NCBI RefSeq assembly: GCF_002915595.1
Contig: NZ_PQGG01000033.1
Span: forward strand, 1 to 62,691
From: Zhongshania marina
Lineage (GTDB): Bacteria > Pseudomonadota > Gammaproteobacteria > Pseudomonadales > Spongiibacteraceae
Length of the DNA stretch: 62,691 nt
Direction: 5' to 3'
Below the pieces are notes generated by a model, which made no database searches, was not told the origin of the DNA, and saw nothing but the letters and a program-made list of their open reading frames with translations. A program made the position numbers and the translations under genes. Below, piece after piece: positions 16,824 through 26,217 of this stretch. Numbering within the stretch: the stretch's first letter is position 1; the number at the start of each line of letters is the position of its first letter.

Positions 16824-17624
16824 ATGGAATATAACGATATTACTTATGAAAAAACCGGCGCTGTACTGCGGGTTTGCCACAACCGTCCAGACAAGGGCAA
16901 CGCCCAGTCAACGCGCTTGCTCGCCGAGCTAGACGACGCGCTGGCCCGCGCCAAGGCAGATAGCGAAGTGCGTGTTGTGATTATTGGCGGTCAGGGAAAA
17001 CATTTCTCGGCGGGTCACGATCTGGCCGACGGCATGAAGCTGCGTGGTGATTACACCGTAGAGCAACACTGGCACTGGGAGCAGGAACACTTCCTTGGCA
17101 ATGCCATGCGTATTTGGGATCTGCCCAAGCCTACGATTGCTGAAGTCAGCGGCGCCTGTATCGCTGGTGGTTTTATGGTCGCTAACTCTTGCGATTTGGT
17201 CATTGCCAGCGACGACGCTTACTTCTCTGATCCAGTGTTGCATTCCATGGGCGCTGCTGCGGTAGAAGCGCTGCTCCACCCTTGGGTACTGAATACCCGT
17301 AAAGCCAAAGAACTGCTGTTCACTGGCGGTAAAATCAGCGCCCAAGACGGCAAAGAGTGGGGCATGGTCAACCACGTTGTGCCCCGCGCTGAGCTGGAAG
17401 ATTTCACCATGAAAATGGCTCAGCAAATTGCCAAGGCGCCGCCACACGCTACCGCCATGCTCAAGCGCTCGCTGAATCGCACCGCCGATATTCAAGGTTA
17501 CCGCAATTCGCTTAACGCCCACTTCGACACTCACACGGTAAGCTCTTCTACTAAGGAGTTTTGGGATATCGTTAACCAGGGCGTAGCGAAAATGGTTTCT
17601 GAAGGCAAAAAGTCTGGCGAATAA
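16824..17624 (+). CDS. Crotonase-superfamily protein, atypical active site
   Basis: Start at ATG 16824, after CGGAG at 16813-16817, gives 266 residues. The earlier in-frame start at 16731 has no ribosome site. The crotonase fold is clear: GGQGKHFSAGHDL for the first oxyanion loop and SGACIAGGFMVANSCD for the second. In enoyl-CoA hydratases the two catalytic glutamates would lie in GG-x-x-E-L and PE. Here those positions read methionine (GGFMVA) and valine (DPVLHSMG). It is therefore probably not a standard hydratase and may be an isomerase, hydrolase or C-C lyase. It is four bases from the SnoaL-like gene. Confidence 0.85.
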   Translation: MEYNDITYEKTGAVLRVCHNRPDKGNAQSTRLLAELDDALARAKADSEVRVVIIGGQGKHFSAGHDLADGMKLRGDYTVEQHWHWEQEHFLGNAMRIWDLPKPTIAEVSGACIAGGFMVANSCDLVIASDDAYFSDPVLHSMGAAAVEALLHPWVLNTRKAKELLFTGGKISAQDGKEWGMVNHVVPRAELEDFTMKMAQQIAKAPPHATAMLKRSLNRTADIQGYRNSLNAHFDTHTVSSSTKEFWDIVNQGVAKMVSEGKKSGE

Positions 17625-17628
17625 ACCA

Positions 17629-18105
17629 ATGCCTGACGCTGCATCGCTAGCGCAATGTGTCGCCGCCGAGGCGATTCGCGCGACTCTGTCGCGCTATTGC
17701 CGCTATGTTGATGCAGGTGACAGTCAAAACTTATCGGCGCTCTTTCATGCCCAAGCACAATACCTACCGATAGTGGGTCGCGATATGTATCGTGGCCCAG
17801 CGGGAGTGCGGCAATTTTTTGTGGATCTACAGGGCGAATTTATCGCCTTGTTAAATGCGGGCGGTCCAAAACCGCCGCGATTAAAACATCATCTTGCAAT
17901 GCCAGATATTCAGGAGCTTAAAACCAGCTCTGCGCGCATTGAAACGCGCTTTTCGGTGTACTCCAATATTGGACTCGATCATACCGGTTACTATATCGAT
18001 CAGATGTCGTCGGACGATGTGGGTAATTGGTTATTTGATTACCGCGAAATTAAGCTCGATTGGATAAATACAGATTCGGCAATTAATGCATTGCTGAAGA
18101 ATTAA
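17629..18105 (+). CDS. SnoaL-like/NTF2-fold protein
   Basis: A 158-residue protein of the SnoaL_4-type NTF2 fold: the N-terminal AIRATLSRYCRYVDAGD, the middle YRGPAGVRQFF and a C-terminal antiparallel part. Related small proteins are dehydratases (BaiE-like), ketosteroid isomerases (KSI) or ring-hydroxylating beta subunits. The HHLAMPDI stretch may supply active-site histidines. It sits four bases after the crotonase and before a CoA ligase, so it is probably cotranscribed and may dehydrate or isomerise an intermediate. The reaction is not determined. Confidence 0.75.
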   Translation: MPDAASLAQCVAAEAIRATLSRYCRYVDAGDSQNLSALFHAQAQYLPIVGRDMYRGPAGVRQFFVDLQGEFIALLNAGGPKPPRLKHHLAMPDIQELKTSSARIETRFSVYSNIGLDHTGYYIDQMSSDDVGNWLFDYREIKLDWINTDSAINALLKN

Positions 18106-18158
18106 AACGCTTAACACCATTTTTTTAAAATTATTGTTCGCTTTTTCTGGAGCTATGT

Positions 18159-19703
18159 ATGCACCCGAGTATTCACGCCAAGGAACGACCCAATACCCCT
18201 GCAATCATCATGGCAGGCAGCGGTGAAGTCACCACTTATGCGCAGCTAGAGAGCCGCTCCAATCAAGGCGCCCAGCAATTTCGTGCGCTGGGCTTAAAGC
18301 CCGGCGATGGTATTGCTATTTGGATGCACAACTCATCTAGTTTCCTTGAGATAAGTTGGGCAGCGCAACGCTCCGGCTTATATTTTACACCGATATCTAC
18401 CCACCTTACCTTGGCAGAGGCGGCTTACATAATTAAAGACTCGGGCGCGTCTTTATTGGTGGCGTCGCCAGAATTACCGGGCGTTAAAGAGCTAATTGCA
18501 AAAGGTGCGGCAGCAGAGTTTGGCGAGCAATTTAACTTTTTTGTAGACAGCGAATCAGCAACGCTACCGAGTTGGCCGCAAGCTATTATCAAGCAGCCCG
18601 CTGAGCGTATTAGCGATGAAACCGCAGGTCAATACATGGTTTACTCATCGGGTACTACGGGTAAGCCTAAAGGTGTGCAATTACCACTTAGTGGCGCGCC
18701 GGCAGACCAACCTTTGCCGTTCGTAGCGATGCAGCGCGAGCAGTATGGTGTGTCAGAGAATAGTATTTATTTGTCCCCAGCGCCGCTTTATCACGCGGCA
18801 CCCTTGGTATTCAGCATGACGGTGCAAAGTATTGGCGGCTGCGTGGTGATCTGTGAGAAGTTTGAGCCTGTCGCGCTACTCAATGCCATTGAGCGTTTTA
18901 AAGTGACGCATATGCAAATGGTGCCTACCATGTTTGTGCGCTTATTAAAATTACCGGAGTCTCAGCGCAATGGTGTTGATTGTTCTAGTTTGGAGTGTGT
19001 TATTCACGCCGCAGCGCCCTGTCCTGTACCCATTAAACAACAGATGATTGATTGGTGGGGGCCGATTCTCTATGAATACTACGGCGGTTCAGAGGGTAAT
19101 GGCGCCACGTATATAACTTCGGAGGAATGGCTGAAAAAACCGGGTTCGGTGGGTCGTGCCCAGTGGGGTATTTTGCATATTTGCAACGAAGAGGGTGATG
19201 AGTTGCCCGCAGGTGAACAGGGTGCGGTGTATTTTGAAGGTGGTTTTGATTTTAAATACAAAAACGATGAAGCTAAAACTAAAGACGCTCGCAACCCAAA
19301 GCACCCTAGCTGGTCAACCCTGGGCGATGTAGGTTACCTCGACGATGATGGCTATTTATTCTTAACCGACCGCAAGAGTTTTATGATCATCTCCGGTGGC
19401 GTAAATATTTATCCCCAAGAAATAGAAAATATCTTAACTGTGCATCCCAAAGTAATGGACGTTGCCGTGTTCGGCGTGCCAAATGCTGAGTTTGGTGAAG
19501 AAGTAAAAGCTGTAATACAGCCGCTAAATTGGAGCGAGGTTGGCGATGACTTGGCAGCGGAGTTAATGGCCTACTGTCGTGCTCAACTTTCCGCGATTAA
19601 ATGCCCGCGCAGTATTGATTTTGATGCGGCCCTGCCGCGCATGGATAACGGAAAACTGTATAAGAAAGGTTTGCGGGACCGGTATTGGCAAGTTAGGGCA
19701 TAA
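18159..19703 (+). CDS. AMP-dependent acyl-CoA ligase
   Basis: 514 residues with the P-loop MVYSSGTTGKPKGVQLP, STLGDVGYLDDDGY and DRKSFMIISGGVNIYPQEIE. The C-terminal catalytic lysine region is PRMDNGKLYKKGLRDRYW. Order and length fit the FadD-type acyl-CoA synthetases of steroid and fatty acid clusters. The gene follows TTCTGGAG, 53 bases after the SnoaL-like gene. It is one of four ligases in the window, which suggests several acid intermediates are activated separately. Confidence 0.92.
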   Translation: MHPSIHAKERPNTPAIIMAGSGEVTTYAQLESRSNQGAQQFRALGLKPGDGIAIWMHNSSSFLEISWAAQRSGLYFTPISTHLTLAEAAYIIKDSGASLLVASPELPGVKELIAKGAAAEFGEQFNFFVDSESATLPSWPQAIIKQPAERISDETAGQYMVYSSGTTGKPKGVQLPLSGAPADQPLPFVAMQREQYGVSENSIYLSPAPLYHAAPLVFSMTVQSIGGCVVICEKFEPVALLNAIERFKVTHMQMVPTMFVRLLKLPESQRNGVDCSSLECVIHAAAPCPVPIKQQMIDWWGPILYEYYGGSEGNGATYITSEEWLKKPGSVGRAQWGILHICNEEGDELPAGEQGAVYFEGGFDFKYKNDEAKTKDARNPKHPSWSTLGDVGYLDDDGYLFLTDRKSFMIISGGVNIYPQEIENILTVHPKVMDVAVFGVPNAEFGEEVKAVIQPLNWSEVGDDLAAELMAYCRAQLSAIKCPRSIDFDAALPRMDNGKLYKKGLRDRYWQVRA

Positions 19704-19821
19704 TCTTATTTTACGGTAAATTGTAAAGCGCAATTATTATGGCGTGTATCTGCTTGAGTGGCTGCCCGCAACTATAGTGGTTTTGGATTTTAATGCGAAT
19801 TTATAATGAAGACTACAGGGG

Positions 19822-19848
19822 GCGGGTGGTGTGGTTTATACCACCCGC
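19822..19848. terminator. Hairpin between convergent ligase genes
   Basis: GCGGGTGGT (19822-19830) pairs with ACCACCCGC (19840-19848), giving a strong stem with a 9-base loop. It lies between the plus-strand ligase ending at 19703 and the minus-strand ligase ending at 19883. The T-run is weak (CTTTG), so terminator activity is probable rather than certain. Confidence 0.6.
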
Positions 19849-19882
19849 TTTGCTCAGTCATTGTCCTGGTTTTTAAATCATT

Positions 19883-21415
19883 TCATTTAAGCGCCTCAAT
19901 AAGCTTTTTCAATTCAATCAGGCTTATCTTATAACTTGCGGTGCGGGGTAATTCATCAACAAAATAATAGGCACTGGGGATTTCTGGTGCGCTGAGGTGG
20001 TCGCGGGCAAAGCAGTTTAGTTCGTCATTGTCTGGTTGGGTGTGGCCTGTTTTAAGTACTAGTGCGGCGACCGGAATTTGTCCCAACGTTGGATCGTCTA
20101 CCCCAATAACTGCCGCATCTGCAATAGCAGGGTGGCGGCGTAATTGTTCGGCAATGAGCAGTGGCGATAATTTAAAACCGCCGCGAAAAATAGTTTCTTC
20201 TAGCCGTCCTTCAAACCACATAAAACCGTCTTCATCGATACGGGCTTGGTCCGAGGTGGCTATCCAGTCAGGGCCGACGCGCTCGACTTTCGCCTCTAAT
20301 CTTCCTACTGCGTTTGCTGCTAGTACTGCACCAGTGTCTGGATCACTAACTCTTAATTCAACGCCGGGTAGGGCGCGGCCGCAACTGCCCATTTTACTGG
20401 CAGAGTACTCTGCTAGCTCGGCCATCGACCAGCTGGTGATAACCCCACAGAATTCGCTGGCGCCGTAACTTAAATTCACTGGTATACCCAGCTCGTTTTG
20501 AAAATAAGCCTGTACTTCGCGGTCTAGCGGCGCGGCGCCAGTGCGAACGACCTTAATGCTGCTAAACACTTCCTTGGATAGCTGGCGTTGGTGAAGGGCG
20601 GCCATGGCTGCGGGGGGGATATCGGCCGCTACGGGTTTGAAACGCTGCACAATGGCCAGCCAGTCGTCTAGTTGGAATTTCTCTAAGATCGCCATCGGCA
20701 TACCCATGGCCAGTGCTGGTGTGCTCGCATACACACCGCTGATATTGCTGAGCGGCAACACCGAGATAATGGGAGCTGGTTGGCTGGCGCTGACATTCAT
20801 TTGGGTGAGTGCCTGTTTGGCGGCCTCTGTGCTAGCGGCGAGGTTGCGGCGGCTCAGTTGAATGCGTTTGGGGGCGCCTGTGGTGCCGCTGCTCAGGGTT
20901 TCGATGGCGGTGGCAGAATCGTCTTGCGGAACTGTACTGCCTTTGACATCTGCTGGTGTTGCGGCGTCTTGCTCCGGGCAATGGCGCAGTTCGACGCTGT
21001 GCTCGGTGATGGCAATACCGAGGCATTCCATGTCTTTTACTGCTGCTAGTAAATCCGCGTTCCAGTCTTGTTGATCAGCGATAAGAGCGCGGTAGCCTTC
21101 CTTGCGAATATCGTTGATGATTTTGGCGGTGGATTGGTAGCAGTGGATCATTGAGGCGCAGCGATCGCTAATAAGTAGCCCCCACAGGCAACTGATATGC
21201 ATAGGACGGCTGCGGGCAATAAATGCCACACGAGACACGTTACCCATAGGGTGTTTGCTCAATAGCTGGTCTACGCTACGAATCGTATTACTAACGTCTT
21301 GCCAACAATACTCGCGGTCTTTGAAGTAAAACGCGGTGTCGTGTGACGGACTTTGAGCTAGTGCCTTGCTGAGGCTGTTTGATAGCGCGGATGGAGCGTT
21401 GGGAGTGAGGGTCAT
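19883..21415 (-). CDS. AMP-dependent acyl-CoA ligase (paralogue of 54697 product)
   Basis: 510 residues with the P-loop ETLSSGTTGAPKRIQLS, NLSYGASEFCGVITSW and FRGGFKLSPLLIAEQLRRHP. The C-terminal lysine region is PRTASYKISLIELKKL. It resembles the ligase at 54697 more than the other two: both share SGTTGAPKR, a DDWLA segment and a G-A-x-E-F-C-G motif. The gene is alone on the minus strand, with an operator only 26 bases upstream of the start, consistent with direct repression. The acid substrate is unknown. Confidence 0.9.
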   Translation of the reverse strand: MTLTPNAPSALSNSLSKALAQSPSHDTAFYFKDREYCWQDVSNTIRSVDQLLSKHPMGNVSRVAFIARSRPMHISCLWGLLISDRCASMIHCYQSTAKIINDIRKEGYRALIADQQDWNADLLAAVKDMECLGIAITEHSVELRHCPEQDAATPADVKGSTVPQDDSATAIETLSSGTTGAPKRIQLSRRNLAASTEAAKQALTQMNVSASQPAPIISVLPLSNISGVYASTPALAMGMPMAILEKFQLDDWLAIVQRFKPVAADIPPAAMAALHQRQLSKEVFSSIKVVRTGAAPLDREVQAYFQNELGIPVNLSYGASEFCGVITSWSMAELAEYSASKMGSCGRALPGVELRVSDPDTGAVLAANAVGRLEAKVERVGPDWIATSDQARIDEDGFMWFEGRLEETIFRGGFKLSPLLIAEQLRRHPAIADAAVIGVDDPTLGQIPVAALVLKTGHTQPDNDELNCFARDHLSAPEIPSAYYFVDELPRTASYKISLIELKKLIEALK

Positions 21416-21441
21416 GGCTTGCCGACTTATTATTTAATTTA

Positions 21442-21456
21442 GTGATTATGTGTCAT
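21442..21456. promoter_or_regulatory. Regulon operator copy d
   Basis: GTGAT-tatgt-GTCAT, which on the minus strand reads ATGAC-acata-ATCAC. It lies 26 bases upstream of the minus-strand ligase start. It matches the spacing of the other copies but has weaker symmetry. Confidence 0.45.
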
Positions 21457-21575
21457 TTATATTAGCTGTTGGCGCTGCGTAGTTGTAGTGCTTTTCAATA
21501 TTTAATCACCTATTTTTACGTCGTGTTGGTGTATGTGGCTCGGAAAAGTCTGGTGTGCTTCGTGTTGATCAGTAG

Positions 21576-21590
21576 CTGATTATGTGTTAG
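21576..21590. promoter_or_regulatory. Regulon operator copy e
   Basis: CTGAT-tatgt-GTTAG lies in the same 275-base divergent region as copy d, upstream of the MaoC gene. On the minus strand it reads CTAAC-acata-ATCAG, sharing CTAACACATA with copies b and c. Confidence 0.55.
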
Positions 21591-21690
21591 TTTTTGTGTA
21601 GATTTGAGTGCTTGCTACTGTCCATTTGACGAGTTTGCCGCTACAGCGCTTAGGCGCTGTGGATTTCATTATTAGCTTGGAGTGTATCGC

Positions 21691-22557
21691 GTGGGTTTTG
21701 AATACGAAAAAATTAAAAATTGGCCAATTCCGGAAGGTCATCAGAACTACTCTGCAAATGACTGTATTTTATATGCGCTCAGTGTGGGCGCTGGTGCTGG
21801 CGACCCCGCTGCAGATTTGAATTTAATCTACGAGAAGAAATTGGATGTGTTGCCGACTATGGCGGTGACTATGGCTTCTCAGGGCACAATGTGGGTGGCG
21901 GATCCAAAGACCGGTATCGATTTGAGCAAGCTCTTGCATGGCGAACAATATCTCACTATACACAAGCCCCTGCCCAGCGAAGCCACGGTGAAGAGCCGCA
22001 GTTACGTACAAGAGATTTACGATAAGGGCGTTGAGAAAGGCTCGGTAATGATGCTTGCACGGGAAATTAGTGATGCTGACAGCGGCGAATTACTGGCCAC
22101 TTGTACCTCGGCGGTATTTTTACGCGGCAATGGTGGTTGCGGCGGTCCCGCTAGCGGTCAGCCTGTGCCGCAGCCGATTCCAGAGCGCGCACCCGATGTG
22201 GTGATAGACTCTATTAGTCGTGAAGAACAGGCGGCGCTTTACCGCCTAACGGGCGACACCAATCCCCTGCATATTGACCCCAAATTTGCGGCGATGGGCG
22301 GTTTCCCAAAACCCATTCTTCATGGCCTGTGTACCTACGGTTTTGCAGCGCGAGCGGTGATTTCTGCGGTTTGCGATGGTGATCCTGCGCGCCTGCGCAA
22401 GTTTAATCTGCGATTCGCCAGTCCGGTATTTCCGGGTGAAACTCTGCGCACTGAAATTTGGAATGAGGGTGACGGCAAGGCGGCCTTTCGCACTTTTGTG
22501 GTAGAGCGTGAGTTGTTGGTGCTAAACAACGGCTATGCTGAGTTTGATCCGGCCTGA
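21691..22557 (+). CDS. Two-domain MaoC-like enoyl-CoA hydratase (hydratase 2 type)
   Basis: The frame opens at 21682, but the GTG at 21691 is correctly spaced from TTGGAG, giving 288 residues. The N-terminal half is a degenerate hot-dog domain. The C-terminal half carries the hydratase-2 motif YRLTGDTNPLHID (about residues 184-197) with the catalytic Asp/His pair, followed by PILHGLCTYG. This resembles the hydratase domain of peroxisomal multifunctional enzyme 2 and makes (R)-3-hydroxyacyl-CoA. It begins a run with the fused ACAD, thiolase and DUF35 genes, so it likely hydrates the product of that ACAD. Confidence 0.9.
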   Translation: MGFEYEKIKNWPIPEGHQNYSANDCILYALSVGAGAGDPAADLNLIYEKKLDVLPTMAVTMASQGTMWVADPKTGIDLSKLLHGEQYLTIHKPLPSEATVKSRSYVQEIYDKGVEKGSVMMLAREISDADSGELLATCTSAVFLRGNGGCGGPASGQPVPQPIPERAPDVVIDSISREEQAALYRLTGDTNPLHIDPKFAAMGGFPKPILHGLCTYGFAARAVISAVCDGDPARLRKFNLRFASPVFPGETLRTEIWNEGDGKAAFRTFVVERELLVLNNGYAEFDPA

Positions 22558-22630
22558 AAAGGCTGACGGAATTGATGCTAATAGCCCTTAAGGCTAAAGA
22601 CGAATAAGTGATATTTAGGCGGCATAAGAC

Positions 22631-24934
22631 GTGATTGCAATTAACGAAGATTTACAGGCTATTCAAGATCAGGCTGCGCGCTTTTTGACTGAGCGAGCTG
22701 ATCCCGAATACCTGAAAGCTCTATTAGACAAGCCAGCGTCCTTTGACAGCGAAAGCTGGGGCAGCACGGCGGAAATGGGGTGGCCGATGTTGGCAGTAGA
22801 CGAAGCGCAAGGCGGCCTAGGTTTGGGTTTGCGCGGTTTGGCAGTACTCGCTCAGGAAATGGGCCGTACTACGGTGTCGCTGCCCTTGTTGGCGGTGTAT
22901 CAGCTGGCTCAAATTCTTAAGGCTTCGAATACTGGTGGCGACAAGAATGAAGTGTTAGATGGTTTGATGGCGGGTAGTGGTATTGCCTGCTTTGTTTGCG
23001 CTAGTCCACTTGCTTTGGTAGCGGGTAAATTACAGGGTTGCACTGTTGCTACGCCGTTTGCGGCAGTGGCGGATTACGCTATTGCATTGGCCGATGACGG
23101 CGGACAGAAAAAATTAGTCTTGGTTAATTTGGCTAATGCGGCGGTAACAAAAGAAGCCGTACCGGCTATTGACCAAGCTCGCGCTCAGGCGCGGCTGCAC
23201 TTTACTGATGCCGAAGTGACGGTGCTCGTCACTGATAATGCTGAACAAATCCAAGCCGACGCACTTGCTGTTGCAGCCTTGTTAACAGCAGTTGAACAGA
23301 GTGCAGGTGCCGAAGCGGCGATGTTATTGGCTAGGGACTACGCATTAGAACGCAAGGTGTTTGGTCAAACCTTGGGCGCTTTCCAAGCGATTAAACACAA
23401 AATAGCGGATATGTACTGGCGAATAGAGTTGGCGCGGGGTTGTGTCGATGACGCGCTATTGGCCTATGAGGCTGGTGATGACAGCTGGCGCGAGTTGGCA
23501 GCGGCGTCGCGGGTTGCGGCAATCGAAGCTTACGAATTTAGTGCCAAAGAGAGTATGCAAACCTTTGGTGGCTTGGGTTCAACCTGGGAGGGATTGCCTC
23601 AGCATCACTATCGGCGCTCGCGGGTATTGGCGCTGGAGTTGGGTAGCCGCTTGGAATGGCGTGAACGCTTTTTTAGTTATCGTCTTGCTGATAGTGGCAA
23701 TGAGCGTGAACCTATTGAGGCGTTGCCGGAGCTGGGTGCTTATCGCCAGCAAGCACGCGAATGGTTGGCAGAAAATGCGCCGGCTTTTTCAGGTGAGGTG
23801 CGTAAGGGATTGAGCTTTGAAGAAGACCTCGCCCTTGGTCGGCAGTGGCAGGCCAAAAAAGTGGAAGGGGGCTTTGCCTGTATTAATTTGCCAGCCGAAT
23901 ACGGCGGTGCCGGTCTTACTGAATTGCATAAAATTGTGTTTGGCGAAGAAGAACTCAAATACCTCTTGCCCACTGAATATTTTGTTATCAGTACCGCACA
24001 ATTAATGGCGATTTTTCTGCGCTATGCGCCGGAACAAGCCCGTCGTGAGTTAGGGCCAAAGGCAATTCGCGGTGAGCAAATCTGGTGTCAAATGTTCTCC
24101 GAGCCGGGGGCTGGTTCCGATCTTGCCGCAGTGCGTTTAAAGGCAGAACGTCACAGCAAAGACGGCGTTGAGGGCTGGTTGTTAAACGGTCAAAAATTGT
24201 GGACCAGCTGGGCACAAGTTGCTGACTGGGGCTTTATCGTTGCCAGAACCAATAGTGATGGCCCCAAGCACGCCGGTATTACCTGTTTCTATGCTGACAT
24301 GCATAGTCAGGGTATTAGCGTACGGCCAATTCGGCGCATGGCTGGTCATGACGATGTTAACGAAGTGTTTTTCGATAATGTCTTTATTCCAGATACTCAA
24401 CGCCTAGGCGATGAGGGCCGTGGTTTTGCGGTGGCGATGGAAATGCTAATGATTGAGCGTGTTGCCGGTGTGTATGATGAAAGCATCGGCGGTATGTCTC
24501 TTAATGCCTTATTTGAGCATGCCCAACAATATGACATTGCAGGTGCACCGGCAATCGCTGACGGCGAAATTCGCGCTACTTTACTAGAAGCCTACATTGA
24601 GCGTCAGGGGTTGCGGTCTATTTATCGTCGGGGCATGGCGGCGGTGGGTAACGGTAAAGAGCCGGGACCAGAAGCCGGTATTCGTAAATTAATTATGGGG
24701 CGCGCGCGTCAGCGTCTAGGTGCATTAGCGCTGGATTTAATCGGCCCCGATGGGATTGAGATGGATCCCCAAGGGGATTTTCGCACCGATTATGCTTGGT
24801 CGTGGATTGATCCCGCCGGTCGTATTGCAGGCGGCACAGATGAAGTGTTATTAAATACTATCGCCGAGCGGGTGCTGGGCTTGCCCCAGGATTATCGCCC
24901 AGATAAAAATAAACCGTTTAAAGAGTTGAGCTGA
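22631..24934 (+). CDS. Fused double acyl-CoA dehydrogenase (beta-alpha)
   Basis: A GTG start gives 767 residues, about twice a normal ACAD. Residues about 1-350 form a small-type ACAD with ERKVFGQTLGAFQAIKHKI and QTFGGLGSTWEG. Residues about 360-767 form a large-type ACAD with MFSEPGAGSDLAAVRLKAE, LNGQKLWTSWAQVADW and AGGTDEVLLNTIAERVLGL. It is thus a single-chain version of the separate subunit pairs found elsewhere in the window. The fusion fixes 1:1 stoichiometry. It is four bases from the thiolase gene and probably acts just before it in side-chain shortening. Confidence 0.93.
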   Translation: MIAINEDLQAIQDQAARFLTERADPEYLKALLDKPASFDSESWGSTAEMGWPMLAVDEAQGGLGLGLRGLAVLAQEMGRTTVSLPLLAVYQLAQILKASNTGGDKNEVLDGLMAGSGIACFVCASPLALVAGKLQGCTVATPFAAVADYAIALADDGGQKKLVLVNLANAAVTKEAVPAIDQARAQARLHFTDAEVTVLVTDNAEQIQADALAVAALLTAVEQSAGAEAAMLLARDYALERKVFGQTLGAFQAIKHKIADMYWRIELARGCVDDALLAYEAGDDSWRELAAASRVAAIEAYEFSAKESMQTFGGLGSTWEGLPQHHYRRSRVLALELGSRLEWRERFFSYRLADSGNEREPIEALPELGAYRQQAREWLAENAPAFSGEVRKGLSFEEDLALGRQWQAKKVEGGFACINLPAEYGGAGLTELHKIVFGEEELKYLLPTEYFVISTAQLMAIFLRYAPEQARRELGPKAIRGEQIWCQMFSEPGAGSDLAAVRLKAERHSKDGVEGWLLNGQKLWTSWAQVADWGFIVARTNSDGPKHAGITCFYADMHSQGISVRPIRRMAGHDDVNEVFFDNVFIPDTQRLGDEGRGFAVAMEMLMIERVAGVYDESIGGMSLNALFEHAQQYDIAGAPAIADGEIRATLLEAYIERQGLRSIYRRGMAAVGNGKEPGPEAGIRKLIMGRARQRLGALALDLIGPDGIEMDPQGDFRTDYAWSWIDPAGRIAGGTDEVLLNTIAERVLGLPQDYRPDKNKPFKELS

Positions 24935-24937
24935 TTT

Positions 24938-26128
24938 ATGGCGAATATCTTTTCAGAAAAGCAGTGTGTTATCTCCGGTATTGGGCAGTCTGAAATTGGC
25001 CGTCGTCTGCCCCGAAATGGATTGCAACTAACCGTTGATGCCGTAAAGCAAGCCTTGGATGATGCGGGCTTATCGCGCAGCGATATTGACGGTGTGTCGA
25101 GCTGGCCGGGGCAAATGCAACACGCCGCACCTGGCTTTTCGCCGGTGTCGATTACTGATTTGCGCGAGGCAATGGATTTAAAGCTTAGCTGGTATAACGC
25201 CGGTATTGAGTCTACGCAAATGTCGGCCATTATTAATGCCTGCATGGCGGTGGCGAGTGGTCAAGCTCGCCATGTTATTTGCTTTCGTACCATGACCGAG
25301 GCCAGTTCTATGGCCAAGGGCACCCGTTCTAGCGTGCAAGGCACGGGTAGTCAGCGCATTAGTGGACCGTTTCAGTGGCAGCTGCCCTTTGGCGCATTCT
25401 CTGCCAGTAGCTGGGTTGCCATGGTGGCGTCGCGCTATATGCATGAGTTTGGCGCTACACGGGAACAGCTTGGTCAGATTGCAGTGAATGCACGAAGCAA
25501 TGCCATGCTGAACGAGCGTGCGGTGTATCGTGACCCGCTCAGCCTAGATGATTACCTGGCGTCGCGAATGATTTCAGATCCGCTGTGTTTGTATGATTGC
25601 GATGTGCCCATCGATGGTTCCACGGTGATTATTATTTCTCACAAAGACTGCGCTGCAGATTTGAAATCCAAGGCCATTCATATTGAAGCCATAGGCGGCC
25701 CGCTTTACGGCCGTGACAGTTGGGATCAGCAAGACGACCTCACCCGCTTTGGCGCCGAAGACGCCGGCAAAATGCTGTGGTCGCGCACCGACTTTAAACC
25801 CAAAGATGTCGACTTTGCTGAGCTGTACGATGGCTTTAGCTTTTTAACCCTGTTGTGGCTAGAGGGCTTGGGCTTTTGCGGTCGCGGTGAAGCGGCGGCC
25901 TTTGTCGAGGGTGGTCAGCGCATTGCCCGCGACGGCGAGCTACCTTTGGCAAGTCACGGCGGGCAATTGTCGGCGGGGCGTACCCACGGATTAGGCTATT
26001 TCCACGAGGCTGTAAAACAATTGCGCGGTGAAGCCGGTAATCACCAGTTGAGCGGTGAAAGAAAGTTGGCGGTAGTCAGCAATGGCGGCGGTAACCTCTC
26101 TGGCGCAGCGTTACTGCGCAGCGACTGA
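24938..26128 (+). CDS. Ltp/SCP-x-type thiolase-fold protein, probable retro-aldolase
   Basis: A 396-residue thiolase-superfamily protein of the lipid-transfer-protein class. The N-terminal ISGIGQSEIGRRLPRNGLQL and the YDGFSFLTLLWLEGLGFC segment (from about residue 297) are typical. The usual thiolase GHP motif reads HGGQLSAGRTHGLGY (about residue 340). No clear nucleophilic cysteine stands in the NACMAVASGQ region at the family position. Such Cys-less members (Ltp2-like) work as aldolases with a DUF35 partner, cleaving a hydroxyacyl-CoA to a ketone and propionyl- or acetyl-CoA. The DUF35 gene follows at 26218. Confidence 0.85.
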   Translation: MANIFSEKQCVISGIGQSEIGRRLPRNGLQLTVDAVKQALDDAGLSRSDIDGVSSWPGQMQHAAPGFSPVSITDLREAMDLKLSWYNAGIESTQMSAIINACMAVASGQARHVICFRTMTEASSMAKGTRSSVQGTGSQRISGPFQWQLPFGAFSASSWVAMVASRYMHEFGATREQLGQIAVNARSNAMLNERAVYRDPLSLDDYLASRMISDPLCLYDCDVPIDGSTVIIISHKDCAADLKSKAIHIEAIGGPLYGRDSWDQQDDLTRFGAEDAGKMLWSRTDFKPKDVDFAELYDGFSFLTLLWLEGLGFCGRGEAAAFVEGGQRIARDGELPLASHGGQLSAGRTHGLGYFHEAVKQLRGEAGNHQLSGERKLAVVSNGGGNLSGAALLRSD

Positions 26129-26217
26129 TTTAGGGTGGGCGACATTTCAACAGCCTATAGATGAATGCTCACTAAGGACAATAACAGTGGTATTCAGCCG
26201 ATAAGATGGATGACTAA

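Noticed and set aside
16929-17534. 201-codon minus-strand frame in the crotonase gene
   Set aside because: Antisense to a well-supported crotonase; no ribosome site or family signature.
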